64,000 nucleotides of DNA from NCBI GenBank assembly GCA_963762965.1, contig CAVXME010000006.1, positions 124,001 through 188,000 on the forward strand, read 5' to 3'. The notes below the pieces were generated by a model that searched no databases, was not told the DNA's origin, and saw only the letters and a program-made list of their open reading frames with translations. The translations under genes and the position numbers were made by a program. This DNA is from DATBAX01 sp963762965 (GTDB lineage Bacteria; Acidobacteriota; Terriglobia; Terriglobales; Acidobacteriaceae). Position 1 is the stretch's first letter. Every line of letters starts with the position of its first letter. Positions 35,801 through 43,901 of this stretch are shown piece by piece.

Positions 35801-37476
35801 TCCAGAATGTTGCGCTCGGTGCCAATGTAGCTGATGAGCGACATCACCATTTCTTCGCGGATAGGATCGATCGGCGGATTGGTGACTTGCGCAAACAGCT
35901 GCTTAAAGTAATTAAACAGCGGCTGTGGCCGGTCGGAGAGACAAGCCAGCGGCGTGTCCGTTCCCATCGAACCGGTCGGCTCCTCACCCTTCGAAGCCAT
36001 GGGTTCGAGAATCATCCGCAAATCTTCGTCGGTGTAGCCGAAAGCGCGCTGGCGGGAAAGAATCGTGTCGCGGTTGCCGCCATGCACGCGCGACGGCTCC
36101 GGCAGGTGCTCCATGGTGATCTGGTTTTCTTTCAGCCATTCGCCGTAGGGTTGCCGCGATACCAGCCGCCGCTTGATCTCCTTGTCGGGAATGATGCGGC
36201 CTTCCACCGTGTCCACCAGAAACATTTTTCCCGGTTGCAAACGGCCCTTCTCTTTCACGTTTGACGGGTCAATGGTCAGCACTCCGGCTTCAGAAGCCAT
36301 GACCACCAGATCGTCGTGTGTAACCACGTAGCGCCCCGGGCGCAAACCGTTGCGATCGAGCGTGGCTCCGATCATGCGGCCATCGGTAAACGCAATCGCC
36401 GCGGGACCATCCCAAGGCTCCATCAAAGAGGCGTGATACTCGTAAAACGCCCGCTTCTCCGCTTTCATGTGCGGATTGCCTGACCAGGCTTCAGGAATCA
36501 GCATGGCCATCACGTGCGGCAGGCTGCGTCCGGACTGGAAAAGCAATTCGACCGCATTGTCGAAGTTGGCGGAGTCGCTGCCCCCCGGCGCAACGATAGG
36601 GAAAAGCTTGTTGATGTCGTCGCCAAACAGCGGAGAGCCCAGAATCGACTGCCGGGCGTGCATCCAGTTGACGTTGCCTTTGAGCGTGTTGATCTCGCCA
36701 TTGTGCGCGACGTAGCGGAAAGGATGCGCCAGTTGCCAACTGGGAAATGTATTCGTCGAAAAGCGTTGATGCACCAGGCACAGCGCGCTCATGACATCGG
36801 GATCAGCCAGTTCGCCATAGAAGTTCGCAATCTGCGGAGCCAGCAGCAGACCTTTGTAAACGATGGTGCGGGCCGACAAGGACGGGATGTAAAACATTTC
36901 CTTGTCTTCCACATCCGACGCGGCGATCTGACTCTCAGCCCGCTTGCGGACTACATATAGCTTGCGCTCGAAAGCGTCCTCATCCATGTCCGCCGGACGG
37001 GCGACAAAAATCTGCTCGATGTACGGTTGCGAAACTCGGGCCACGCGGCCAATGGCATCCCCATTTACCGGCGTGTCCCGCCAGCCCAACACGGTGAGTC
37101 CCTCCTCGCGAACGATCTGCTCGAAAATCCCTTCACATTGCAGCCGCTGATGTTTCTCCACTGGCAGGAAAGTCATGCCCACGGCATATTCCCCAGCCTC
37201 GGGAAGCTCGAATCCCAGCGAGGAGCACTCGCGGGCAAAGAATTTATGGGGGATCTGGATGAGAATACCGGCGCCGTCACCGGTCTCCGGATCGCACCCG
37301 CAGGCGCCGCGGTGGGTAAGGTTGATCAGTACCTGAATGCCCTTGAGGATGATGTCGTGGCTCTTTTGACAGCGAATGCTGGCGACAAAGCCAATCCCAC
37401 AAGCATCATGCTCGTGGGCCGGGTCGTACAACCCTTGCGCCGGGGGCAGGCCGTTATTTGATTTGGGGCGCGTCAT
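32887..37476 (-). CDS. gltB: Glutamate synthase, large subunit
   Basis: 1529 residues, full family length. The class II amidotransferase domain would begin at C26 after removal of a short propeptide (DPAHEHDACGIGF), followed by the central and FMN-binding synthase domains; the 3Fe-4S cysteines are in CIMMRKCHLNTC near 1110, and the C-terminal glycine-rich beta-helix (GLSGGRVIVYPP) ends the protein. It converts glutamine plus 2-oxoglutarate to two glutamates. It is divergent from lysC across a 515-base control region. Confidence 0.95.
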   Translation of the reverse strand: MTRPKSNNGLPPAQGLYDPAHEHDACGIGFVASIRCQKSHDIILKGIQVLINLTHRGACGCDPETGDGAGILIQIPHKFFARECSSLGFELPEAGEYAVGMTFLPVEKHQRLQCEGIFEQIVREEGLTVLGWRDTPVNGDAIGRVARVSQPYIEQIFVARPADMDEDAFERKLYVVRKRAESQIAASDVEDKEMFYIPSLSARTIVYKGLLLAPQIANFYGELADPDVMSALCLVHQRFSTNTFPSWQLAHPFRYVAHNGEINTLKGNVNWMHARQSILGSPLFGDDINKLFPIVAPGGSDSANFDNAVELLFQSGRSLPHVMAMLIPEAWSGNPHMKAEKRAFYEYHASLMEPWDGPAAIAFTDGRMIGATLDRNGLRPGRYVVTHDDLVVMASEAGVLTIDPSNVKEKGRLQPGKMFLVDTVEGRIIPDKEIKRRLVSRQPYGEWLKENQITMEHLPEPSRVHGGNRDTILSRQRAFGYTDEDLRMILEPMASKGEEPTGSMGTDTPLACLSDRPQPLFNYFKQLFAQVTNPPIDPIREEMVMSLISYIGTERNILEETPENCHTLKLPHPILTNRDLEKLRRVSRGDLLAITLPALFRAADGEAGLRRALDELSQRASLAVNSGYSLLILSDRGVDKDYAPIPSLLALAAVHNLLVREETRTQVALIIESGEPREVMHFALLIGYGASAINPYLAVETLEDLAARGYLPDGTSAETAVKHFTKAVNKGLLKTFSKMGISTLQSYRGAQVFEAIGLNKELIDAYFAGTTSRLEGIGLDVLAREAQMKHEHAFRPVSEFDTELAVGGSYHFRTDGEYHLLNPETISKLQRSVRESNFETFQEYTDLIDKQSRNLATLRSLMQIKTASKPIPIEKVEPAKEIVKRFTTGAMSFGSISKEAHETLAIAMNRIGGKSNTGEGGEDEERYKRDANGDLRRSAVKQVASARFGVTANYLINADELQIKMAQGAKPGEGGQLPGHKVDEVIARLRHSTPGVGLISPPPHHDIYSIEDLAQLIYDLKNVNPRARIAVKLVAEVGVGTVAAGVAKAHADVVLISGDSGGTGASPLSSIKHAGIPWELGLAETQQVLLLNDLRSRIRVQTDGKLQTGRDVVIAALLGAEEFGFATTPLIAMGCIMMRKCHLNTCSVGIATQDPELRKLFQGQPEHVINFFFFIAEQVRQYMAQMGFRKVDDMVGRVDMLDAQPAVDHWKARGLDFSAILYSPPMPGRVARHCVQAQDHGLNQALDYQLIQYAREALELRTPVEMSFPIRNVNRTVGAMLSGEIARRYGSNGLPDDTIRIHFKGSAGQSFGAFLANGITLTLEGEANDYVGKGLSGGRVIVYPPKNSRFAAEENILIGNVVLYGATTGEAFFNGMAGERFAVRNSGATAVVEGVGDHGCEYMTQGLVLVLGKCGRNFAAGMSGGIAYVFDEKLDFTEKRCNLASVDLEPVIESQDVRIVHDLIARHHELTGSRRAKSILDNWTEMLPRFIKIFPHEFKRVLGVSRTREQYIPGQPLPIPVELEQVQHG

Positions 37477-37795
37477 CGTCGACGGGTCTCCGTTCAGGGT
37501 CGTCCGCTAGGAACCGGATGGCTCGATGCACCAAAGCGCACACGGCTCAACCACATCAGTTCAGAGATAACCTTCCATCTTGTTAATAATGCTTGAGGTA
37601 CCTAAATGTACAATTCAGAATTTCGATAGGCAGGATGGATTTTTCAGGCGCACCAAGGGCCTGCGATGGATGTGTAGGAATGCTCCTCAGCCAGGTTCGC
37701 CTTCCGCACTTTTCCACTTAAAAGATGAATTTTCGATAGATAGAATCGAAAACTCAGATAGATGGCAGCGACCCATTCGCGTATATTGAGCCTGT
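37477..37795. promoter_or_regulatory. Divergent control region between gltB and lysC
   Basis: No gene is supported in these 319 bases; the overlapping open frames on both strands are short and patternless. TTTTCGAT/ATCGAAAA at 37730-37737 and 37745-37752 is a perfect 8-bp inverted repeat with a 7-base spacer; a related TTTCGATAG also occurs at about 37621. A -10-like TATATT lies at 37782-37787 in the lysC direction. The repeat is a plausible operator for either or both divergent operons. Confidence 0.4.
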
Positions 37796-37891
37796 ATGTT
37801 CGGTACCTCCCAGAAGACGAGTTCGTCGATTATGCGGCCCATAACCACATCGGGCACACGAATTACGGCCTTCTGGCATGGGTACCGTTGA
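37796..37891 (+). CDS. Candidate Thr/Ile-rich leader peptide of the lysC-hom operon
   Basis: A 31-codon ORF from the ATG at 37796 to the TGA at 37889. It has six Thr and three Ile codons, five of the Thr/Ile clustered as ITTSGTRIT in codons 16-24. The ORF is bracketed by CGGTACC/GGTACCG arms (37800 and 37881), and its stop overlaps the next hairpin. No good ribosome-binding site is seen, but a TATATT at 37782-37787 would start transcription almost at the ATG, giving a leaderless message. This is the architecture of threonine-type attenuators, inferred from composition and position. Confidence 0.4.
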   Translation: MFGTSQKTSSSIMRPITTSGTRITAFWHGYR

Positions 37892-37962
37892 GCTAGATCA
37901 GATTTTGCAAGCAAGCTCAAGCCCACCGCCAGGAAATGAACCGGCGAGTGGGCTTTTCGTTT
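37888..37962 (+). terminator. Hairpin and attenuator-like terminator before lysC
   Basis: First hairpin: TTGAGCT (37888-37894) pairs with AGCTCAA (37914-37920). Second: AAGCCCACCGCC (37919-37930) pairs with GGCG (37943-37946) plus GTGGGCTT (37948-37955), a 12-bp stem with one bulge, then a T-rich tail TTTTCGTTT. It lies 29 bases before the lysC ATG. GGCATGGG at 37875-37882 could instead pair with the GCCCACCGCC arm, a possible antiterminator. Confidence 0.55.
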
Positions 37963-37991
37963 GATCGATCCATTTTGAGAATGGTGCACTC

Positions 37992-39446
37992 ATGGTAATT
38001 ATGAAGTTTGGCGGGACGTCGGTGGAAAATGCCGTCGCGATCCAGCGGGTTGCAGAAATTGTACGCAGCCGGAAAAAATTGGGCCCAGTGGTGGTGGTCA
38101 GTGCGTTCGCAAAAGTCACCGATCAGCTTGTACTGATGGGTCAGAAAGCGTCTTCCGGGGATGGCGATTCCAGTTTGCAATTATGGCAGGCGCTTCGGGA
38201 ACGCCACCTTGCCACTGCTGACGAGCTGCTGGGAAAGAAACTTTCCGCGAAAATCGCTCCCAAGCTCACGAAAATTCTTGCCCAGCTCGAGGAGTTCCTG
38301 CGCGGGGTTGCCGCCGTCAAGGAACTTTCTCCGCGCAGCAGCGATTACCTGCTTTCTTTCGGTGAGCTGCTCTCCAGCCAAATCGTAGCGGCCACATTTC
38401 CTGTGCTTGGTTTAGATGCGGTCTGGGTGGATTCCCGCAATTGCATCGTTACCGACGCCACTCACACCCGCGCTTTACCTCTCATGGACGAAACTCGCGA
38501 GCGCTCCCTGGCCAGGATTGCCCCCATTGTAAAAAAAGGCCGGATCCCGGTAATGGGCGGGTTTATCGCCGCGACCAAGGATGGTATTCCGACCACGTTG
38601 GGGCGGGGTGGATCTGATTACTCAGCAGCCATAGTCGGCGCCGCGCTGGACGCCAAATCAATTGAGATCTGGACCGATGTCGAAGGCATGATGACCACAG
38701 ACCCGAGGCTTTGTCCCGACGCCCGCACCATCAAGCGAATCAGTTTCAATGAGGCCGCCGAACTGGCCTACTTCGGGGCCAAAGTTTTGCACCCCGCCAC
38801 TCTGTTGCCGGCCATCCACAAGAATATTCCCGTATTTATTTTGAATTCTCGCAACCTGAAAAGCAAAGGCACGCGAATTACCGAGCATGCCCCGCATGGG
38901 GACGACACTTTTCGGGCCATCACGGCAAAGACGGGCGTCAGCATCGTGAACGTTGTAGCTTCCCGCGGTGTGATGGTCCACGGTTTCCTGCGTTCCGTTT
39001 TTGAAGGCCTCGACCAGCACGGGGCTTCGGTCGATATCGTTGCCATTTCCGAGGTGAGTATGTCTTTCACCATGGAAACCAAACGGCTGCCCAAGGCGTT
39101 GCTCTCCGAACTGGAGCGAATCGCAGATGTCACTTGCGACCACGAGCAGGCTATTGTCTGCTTGGTCGGTGACGATATCCATGGCAAACCCGGCATTGCG
39201 GCCAGTGTGTTCACCACCGTGGCGGAGGCGGGCGTGAACATACGCATGATTTCCCAAGGAGCTTCTGAAATCAACATCAGCTTTGTGATCCAGGAAAGCG
39301 ACGTTCCCCGGGCGGTGCGCCACTTGCACGACCGTTTCTTCCCCAGCCATGCCGGCGCGATGAAATCCTCGCCGCCGGCGATTCTCAAGAAGAACGCTGG
39401 TAAGGTAGCCCCAACGCATCCGAAGACGCTCAAAAGCAGATCATGA
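37992..39446 (+). CDS. lysC: Aspartate kinase
   Basis: 484 residues. It phosphorylates aspartate, the first step to lysine, threonine and methionine. The N-terminal KFGGTSVE (5-12) is the signature of the kinase; the TTLGRGGSDYSAA segment near 200 binds substrate; two ACT regions fill the last 150 residues and normally carry feedback inhibition. The start codon is 29 bases after an attenuator-like hairpin. The stop overlaps the hom start (ATGA), so the two are co-translated. Confidence 0.93.
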   Translation: MVIMKFGGTSVENAVAIQRVAEIVRSRKKLGPVVVVSAFAKVTDQLVLMGQKASSGDGDSSLQLWQALRERHLATADELLGKKLSAKIAPKLTKILAQLEEFLRGVAAVKELSPRSSDYLLSFGELLSSQIVAATFPVLGLDAVWVDSRNCIVTDATHTRALPLMDETRERSLARIAPIVKKGRIPVMGGFIAATKDGIPTTLGRGGSDYSAAIVGAALDAKSIEIWTDVEGMMTTDPRLCPDARTIKRISFNEAAELAYFGAKVLHPATLLPAIHKNIPVFILNSRNLKSKGTRITEHAPHGDDTFRAITAKTGVSIVNVVASRGVMVHGFLRSVFEGLDQHGASVDIVAISEVSMSFTMETKRLPKALLSELERIADVTCDHEQAIVCLVGDDIHGKPGIAASVFTTVAEAGVNIRMISQGASEINISFVIQESDVPRAVRHLHDRFFPSHAGAMKSSPPAILKKNAGKVAPTHPKTLKSRS

Positions 39447-40741
39447 AATCTTCCCACACGACTTCCGCGATTGAACGACTCCCCGGCACATGTAGAGTCG
39501 CCATTCTGGGCTTCGGCACGGTCGGGAGTTCGGTCGCACGGATTCTCTCCGAACGCACGCACACAGGTTTGACCCTGACACACATTTACAACCGGAACTT
39601 CGAACGCAAGAAAGATGTCAACTGGCTACCCAAGCACGTGCAGTGGACGAAAGACATCAACGACATTCTTACATCGGATGCCGATGTGGTGGTCGAGGTC
39701 ATTGGCGGGCTTCAGCCAGCAGGCGACTGGGTGCGCAGCGCATTACGCGCCGGCAAATCCGTTGTCACGGCGAATAAACAATTGATCGCACACTCTGGCC
39801 CCGAACTACTCGACCTGGCGCGGCAAATGAAACGGCATATCGCCTTCGGAGCCTCGGTTGCCGGCGGTGTTCCGGTGATTTCCGGGCTGCAAGAAGGCCT
39901 GGCAGGCGATGAATTGTTCAAGATTTATGGCATTCTCAACGGCACCTGCAATTACATTCTCAGTCAGATCGAGAGCAGCGGTGCTTCATTCGCGGCGGCT
40001 CTAGCCGAGGCGCAGAAGTTGGGATTTGCCGAAGCCGATCCCACGGATGATGTGGATGGCCTGGACGCGCGGGCCAAGCTGGCAATTCTGGCGCGGGTGG
40101 GACTGCACAGCACGGTCGACCCGACCGCGATCACCTGCCGCTCGATTTCTTCGGTTGAGTCAGTCGATTTCGAATACGCCAAACAATTAAGCTGCACCAT
40201 CCGGCAGATTTCCTGGGCCGAGTTGGACGGCAAACAATTATTTGCAACCGTGCAGCCCGCGCTGGTCGGGCTCTCTTCACCTTTGGCGCGCGTGCAAGGC
40301 AGTCAGAATCTGGTGATGTCCACGGGAAAATATGGTGGCGAGACGGTGTTCGCAGGCCATGGCGCGGGGGGAAATCCCACCGCGGTTGCTGTGGTCTCGG
40401 ACATCCTGGCCATTGCCCGCGCCAAACAAGACATCGCGCACGGCTTCGCGGAGATTCCCGAAACTTCCCCACAGGTCACGGCCGACTTTGGCACCCGGCA
40501 CTATTTGCGATTCAAAGTGAAAGACCGGCCCGGCATCATCGCGTCACTGGCGGACATCTTTTCGAATTGTGGCATCAATATTGATTCGGTCCTGCAAAAG
40601 CCGGGATATTTGAAATCATGCCTTCCGTTTGTGATTTCATTAGAGGTATGCAAGGCTTCACTGGTGGAAAAAGCTTTACAGCGGATTTCGAAGCTGGACT
40701 TCCTGGTGCAGCCCTGCGTCCATTTGCCGATTCTGGACTAG
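39443..40741 (+). CDS. hom: Homoserine dehydrogenase
   Basis: 432 residues. NAD(P)-binding GFGTVG at 23-28, catalytic-domain signature ILNGTCNYILSQ with the conserved NGTxNYIL pattern, then EADPTDDVDGLDARAKLAIL. A C-terminal ACT domain (from about 350) supports threonine feedback. It reduces aspartate semialdehyde to homoserine. It shares a 4-base overlap with lysC and no asd gene is present. Confidence 0.93.
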   Translation: MKSSHTTSAIERLPGTCRVAILGFGTVGSSVARILSERTHTGLTLTHIYNRNFERKKDVNWLPKHVQWTKDINDILTSDADVVVEVIGGLQPAGDWVRSALRAGKSVVTANKQLIAHSGPELLDLARQMKRHIAFGASVAGGVPVISGLQEGLAGDELFKIYGILNGTCNYILSQIESSGASFAAALAEAQKLGFAEADPTDDVDGLDARAKLAILARVGLHSTVDPTAITCRSISSVESVDFEYAKQLSCTIRQISWAELDGKQLFATVQPALVGLSSPLARVQGSQNLVMSTGKYGGETVFAGHGAGGNPTAVAVVSDILAIARAKQDIAHGFAEIPETSPQVTADFGTRHYLRFKVKDRPGIIASLADIFSNCGINIDSVLQKPGYLKSCLPFVISLEVCKASLVEKALQRISKLDFLVQPCVHLPILD

Positions 40742-40757
40742 GAAACTGTTCCCGACC

Positions 40758-41465
40758 TTATTTTCCCGTCAACACAAGAAGATGCCTGATGGTCGAAGCA
40801 AATATCCCCGCGGCCAGCACCATCACTTGAGCAATCGCGATAGAAGTCCAGATGCGGGCACGAATCCGTGAGCGGCGTAGATCGCGGCGCAAATCCTGCT
40901 CCAGAGCATTCACGAACTCGATCTCCGCAGGGTCCACTTTCGGGATCGGCCGGGGAGGAGCCAGTTGCACTGCTGCGTAGCCGGTCTTCGGTTTATCGGG
41001 CAAGAAAACTTTTGGCGTGCTGATCGCGGAAGACCATTGTGGAACTTGCAGGAAATTCGATTCCGCAATGTTGGCCAGATTCATTGGGGCGGAAGTGAGT
41101 TGCAAGGCAGGCTGCCGTTCCGGCGCAACCGCGTCGGCAAGACTTCGCAGCAATGAACTCCACCAGGGATGGCCCATCTGGTCGCTGATCAACTCACCGA
41201 CATCCATAGGCTGGGATTCGAGGATCAGCGGAGGCAAATTCTCCGGGGAAATGACGTCCCCCAGATTCGTAAACACAGTTTTATACCAGGGCAAACTCAA
41301 CCGGTCGCCTTGCAGCATGCCCACATCGATGGGACGCGATGTCAGTTGCAGCGGCGGCAGTTTCTCCGGCGCAAAGGCGTCACGGAAATCAATCAGCAAC
41401 CTCCCCCACAGGGGACGAGTCAAACTGACGGGTGGCAATAGATCGAGTTCGTTGTCTTCGTTCAT
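40758..41465 (-). CDS. Hypothetical membrane protein with three 41-residue repeats
   Basis: 235 residues, no known domain. Three tandem repeats of about 41 residues can be aligned by eye: W20, W60 and W101; P33-E34, P74-E75 and P115-E116; each followed by LPPLxLxSxPxDV (third copy slightly eroded). A Pro-rich linker follows, then a charged helix (EFVNALEQDLRRDLRRSRIR) and one membrane helix near the C-terminus (WTSIAIAQVMVLAAGIFAS). N-in/cytoplasmic repeats are inferred from the Arg-rich flank. It runs convergent to hom with a 16-base gap. Confidence 0.7.
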   Translation of the reverse strand: MNEDNELDLLPPVSLTRPLWGRLLIDFRDAFAPEKLPPLQLTSRPIDVGMLQGDRLSLPWYKTVFTNLGDVISPENLPPLILESQPMDVGELISDQMGHPWWSSLLRSLADAVAPERQPALQLTSAPMNLANIAESNFLQVPQWSSAISTPKVFLPDKPKTGYAAVQLAPPRPIPKVDPAEIEFVNALEQDLRRDLRRSRIRARIWTSIAIAQVMVLAAGIFASTIRHLLVLTGK

Positions 41466-41527
41466 GAGGAATCGCTGAAACGCGCCCTGCGACTATTGTA
41501 TTTCAATCCGGCCGGGAATCGGTGGCT

Positions 41528-41722
41528 TTAGAGCAATCCGGCAGTTTGCACAGTCAGAATGCTCAGGGCCAATTCCAGTTCTGTAATGGCTTCCTCCAGC
41601 TCGGGGTGCTCCCCTACTCGTTGTCGAAGGCTTTTCAAGAGCCGGTGGGCGCCGGTAACGTGGTCAATGGCCGGAGTTTGTCCGGCTTCTGGCTTTGACG
41701 TGAAATCATTCTGGGATGGCAT
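41528..41722 (-). CDS. Small conserved hypothetical protein
   Basis: 64 residues from the ATG at 41722, preceded by AGGAAG. After a polar N-terminus it has two helix-forming stretches (HRLLKSLRQRVGEHPELEEAITELELALSILTVQ). It may be a helical-hairpin protein. The longer in-frame start at 41770 has no better site. Function unknown; it shares its upstream region with pqqA on the other strand. Confidence 0.55.
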   Translation of the reverse strand: MPSQNDFTSKPEAGQTPAIDHVTGAHRLLKSLRQRVGEHPELEEAITELELALSILTVQTAGLL

Positions 41723-41865
41723 GGCTTCTTCCTGCCTATAATTGTGCTCCAGAAGGAGGAGTTCGCGCAAGCCGGAAGCGATTGAATCTTTGGGATTTAG
41801 TAGCCCTAAGAGGCATCGGTCTTTTACCCTTGACAGGGGCGCGTTGAATACCGGAAACTTGAACT

Positions 41866-41943
41866 ATGCAATGGTCTGAACCACAATTCGAAGAGATCCA
41901 ATTAGGCTGCGAAATCAACTCCTACGCTTGCGCTGAACTGTAA
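41866..41943 (+). CDS. pqqA: PQQ precursor peptide
   Basis: A 25-residue ORF 9 bases before pqqB, easily missed by size cut-offs. It starts MQWSEPQFEEIQLG and holds E16-x3-Y20 (EINSY), the Glu-Tyr pair that PqqE joins to make pyrroloquinoline quinone; length and spacing match known PqqA (23-29 residues). Two Cys residues (15 and 22) are uncommon for the family. A perfect TTGACA lies at 41830-41835, but no good -10 goes with it. Confidence 0.88.
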   Translation: MQWSEPQFEEIQLGCEINSYACAEL

Positions 41944-41952
41944 TCGGAGCGG

Positions 41953-42882
41953 ATGCGGATAGAAATCCTGGGCTCGGCTGCGGGGGGTGGTTTCCCGCAG
42001 TGGAATTGTGCTTGCCGGAACTGCCGCTCACTGCGAGCGGGTAAGTTTCACGGCAAAACGCGAGCGCAACTACAGGTAGCGATCAGCTCCGACGGTGTTT
42101 CCTGGTTTCTGCTCAACGCTTCTCCAGACCTGCGCAGTCTGATTGAAGCTTTTCCTTTCTTGCACCCCCGTGAAGGGCTCCGTCAGTCCCCGATTGCGGG
42201 CGTGATTCTAACCAGCGCCGACCTGGACCAGATCCTGGGTCTGCTGCTTTTACGGGAGCTACAGCCGCTGCAAGTCTATGCAACCGCCTCGGTTAGCAAC
42301 ATTGCTCGCCAGGACAATAGCATGTTCAACATGCTGCAACGGGTTCCCAACCAAGTGCGGTGGAACGAGATCATTCCCGGCACATCGTTCCCTCTCGCAA
42401 CACCCGGTGATAAATCGATAGCGATTCAATGCTTGACCGTGCCGCTGACGGCACACTATCCAGCTTATGTAACCGTGGAACGAGTAGCAAAGTTGAAACC
42501 GCAAGAAGCGCTGATCGGGCTTATTCTGCAATCTGAGTCCGGTGAACGATTTGGCTATTTCCCCGCAGTGCCAGAATTAGACGACGCATTATTGCAACAG
42601 CTTGACTCGCTCGACCTGCTGATGTTCGATGGCACTTTCTGGAGCGATGATGAATTGATTCAGGTGCAGGGCAGCGGTCAGACTGCGAAGCAAATGGGGC
42701 ACATTCCAGTTTCATCTCAGCAAGGAAGTTTGCATTTGTTGGCCGGGCTTCGCTGTCCAAAGAAAATTTTCGTGCACATTAACAATACCAACCCTATGCT
42801 GGATGAATCGGGGCCCGAGTTTAAGCAAGTGCGCGACGCGGGGTGGGAAATCGCGGAGGACGGATGTCACTTCGAACTGTAG
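41953..42882 (+). CDS. pqqB: PQQ biosynthesis protein B
   Basis: 309 residues, metallo-beta-lactamase-fold protein. The opening GSAAGGGFPQWNCACRNC holds the cysteine cluster typical of PqqB; conserved NASPDLRSQI-like and LTSADLDQILGLLLLRE segments follow. It is proposed to act as a hydroxylase on the PqqA-derived tyrosine. GGAG lies just before the ATG; its end overlaps pqqC by 19 bases. Confidence 0.93.
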   Translation: MRIEILGSAAGGGFPQWNCACRNCRSLRAGKFHGKTRAQLQVAISSDGVSWFLLNASPDLRSLIEAFPFLHPREGLRQSPIAGVILTSADLDQILGLLLLRELQPLQVYATASVSNIARQDNSMFNMLQRVPNQVRWNEIIPGTSFPLATPGDKSIAIQCLTVPLTAHYPAYVTVERVAKLKPQEALIGLILQSESGERFGYFPAVPELDDALLQQLDSLDLLMFDGTFWSDDELIQVQGSGQTAKQMGHIPVSSQQGSLHLLAGLRCPKKIFVHINNTNPMLDESGPEFKQVRDAGWEIAEDGCHFEL

Positions 42883-43622
42883 AGTCGTCGCCCACAACCG
42901 TGCTGACCGAGGAAGAGTTGCGGGCGCGATTCCGTGAGATCGGCGAGCAGCGTTACCATCATCGTCATCCTTTCCACTTGCTGATGCATGAAGGCCGCTT
43001 GAGTCAAGGACAGCTCCAGGCCTGGGTTTTGAATCGCTACTACTACCAGAGCCGGATTCCGATCAAAGATGCCATCATCCTTTCCCGCAGTGACAATCCG
43101 AGCTTCCGCCGGGCTTGGCGAAAGAGAGTTCTCGATCATGACGGGGACAACAGCCCTGAAGGCGGGATCGAACGATGGCTGCGGTTGGCCGAAGCTGCTG
43201 GTGTGGAGCGGGAACGTGTCATCAACTGCAAAGAAGTCCTGCCTGGGGTGCGCTACGCGGTAAATGCGTATCTCGATCTGGTGAAGAACCGGTCGCTGCT
43301 TGAGGCCGTGGCGTCGTCACTCACGGAACTTTTCTCCCGCGATCTGATCGTCTTGCGAATGGGAGCGATGCGACAGCATTATCCCTGGCTTTCTGGCGGA
43401 TTGGATTACTTCGAAGCCCGGCTTGATCAAGCTCCTGACGACGCCAAATTTGCATTCCAGTTCGTGGTCGACCACGCTAAAACCCGCGCTGAGCAAGAAC
43501 TCGCCGTGAATGCGTTGCGCGAGAAGTGCGATATTTTGTGGGCCCAACTGGATGCAATCTACTACTCGTATGTGCAGCCGGGATTTGTTCCGCTGGGTGC
43601 ATTTCGCTACGAGGAGCAATAG
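42864..43622 (+). CDS. pqqC: Pyrroloquinoline-quinone synthase
   Basis: 252 residues from the ATG at 42864, which has GGAGGA 4 bases upstream; the GTG at 42843 is less likely. Heme-oxygenase-like all-helical fold with YHHRHPFHLLMHEG, LNRYYYQSRIPIKDA and the conserved RDHDGD-like LDHDGDN. It performs the last ring closure and oxidation of PQQ. Start lies within pqqB. Confidence 0.93.
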   Translation: MSLRTVESSPTTVLTEEELRARFREIGEQRYHHRHPFHLLMHEGRLSQGQLQAWVLNRYYYQSRIPIKDAIILSRSDNPSFRRAWRKRVLDHDGDNSPEGGIERWLRLAEAAGVERERVINCKEVLPGVRYAVNAYLDLVKNRSLLEAVASSLTELFSRDLIVLRMGAMRQHYPWLSGGLDYFEARLDQAPDDAKFAFQFVVDHAKTRAEQELAVNALREKCDILWAQLDAIYYSYVQPGFVPLGAFRYEEQ

Positions 43623-43625
43623 GGC

Positions 43626-43901
43626 ATGCCTCAGCTAGAGGGATCCAGCCAGCCGCGGTTGGCGGCAGGTTGCCGGTGGGCCGGAGAAGGTGAGAACCGG
43701 ACGCTTTTGTTTCCGGAGGGCGCGCTTCGCCTGCAAGACACCGGCCGGGCCATTCTCGAACGCTGCGACGGCCAGCGTACCTTCCAGCAGATTGTGGAAG
43801 AATTGCAAAAACAATATGGCGTTTCCGATCCGGTGAAAATCCGGGCGGACGCTTTCGCTTTTCTGGAGCGCCTGCAACAGAAACGCGTGGTGGATTTCTA
43901 A
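43626..43901 (+). CDS. pqqD: PqqA-binding chaperone PqqD
   Basis: 91 residues, the usual size. PRLAAGCRWAGEGENRTLLFPEGALRLQDTGRAIL is the RiPP-recognition-element pattern that binds PqqA and presents it to PqqE. It lies 3 bases after pqqC and shares one base with pqqE. Confidence 0.92.
   Translation: MPQLEGSSQPRLAAGCRWAGEGENRTLLFPEGALRLQDTGRAILERCDGQRTFQQIVEELQKQYGVSDPVKIRADAFAFLERLQQKRVVDF

Noticed and set aside
37796..37962. Lysine or SAM riboswitch before lysC
   Set aside because: The conserved cores of these riboswitches were not found; the Thr-rich leader ORF and terminator fit attenuation better.
37687..37989. 100-codon minus-strand frame in the lysC leader
   Set aside because: It runs across the hairpins and the leader ORF, has no ribosome-binding site seen and no family pattern.
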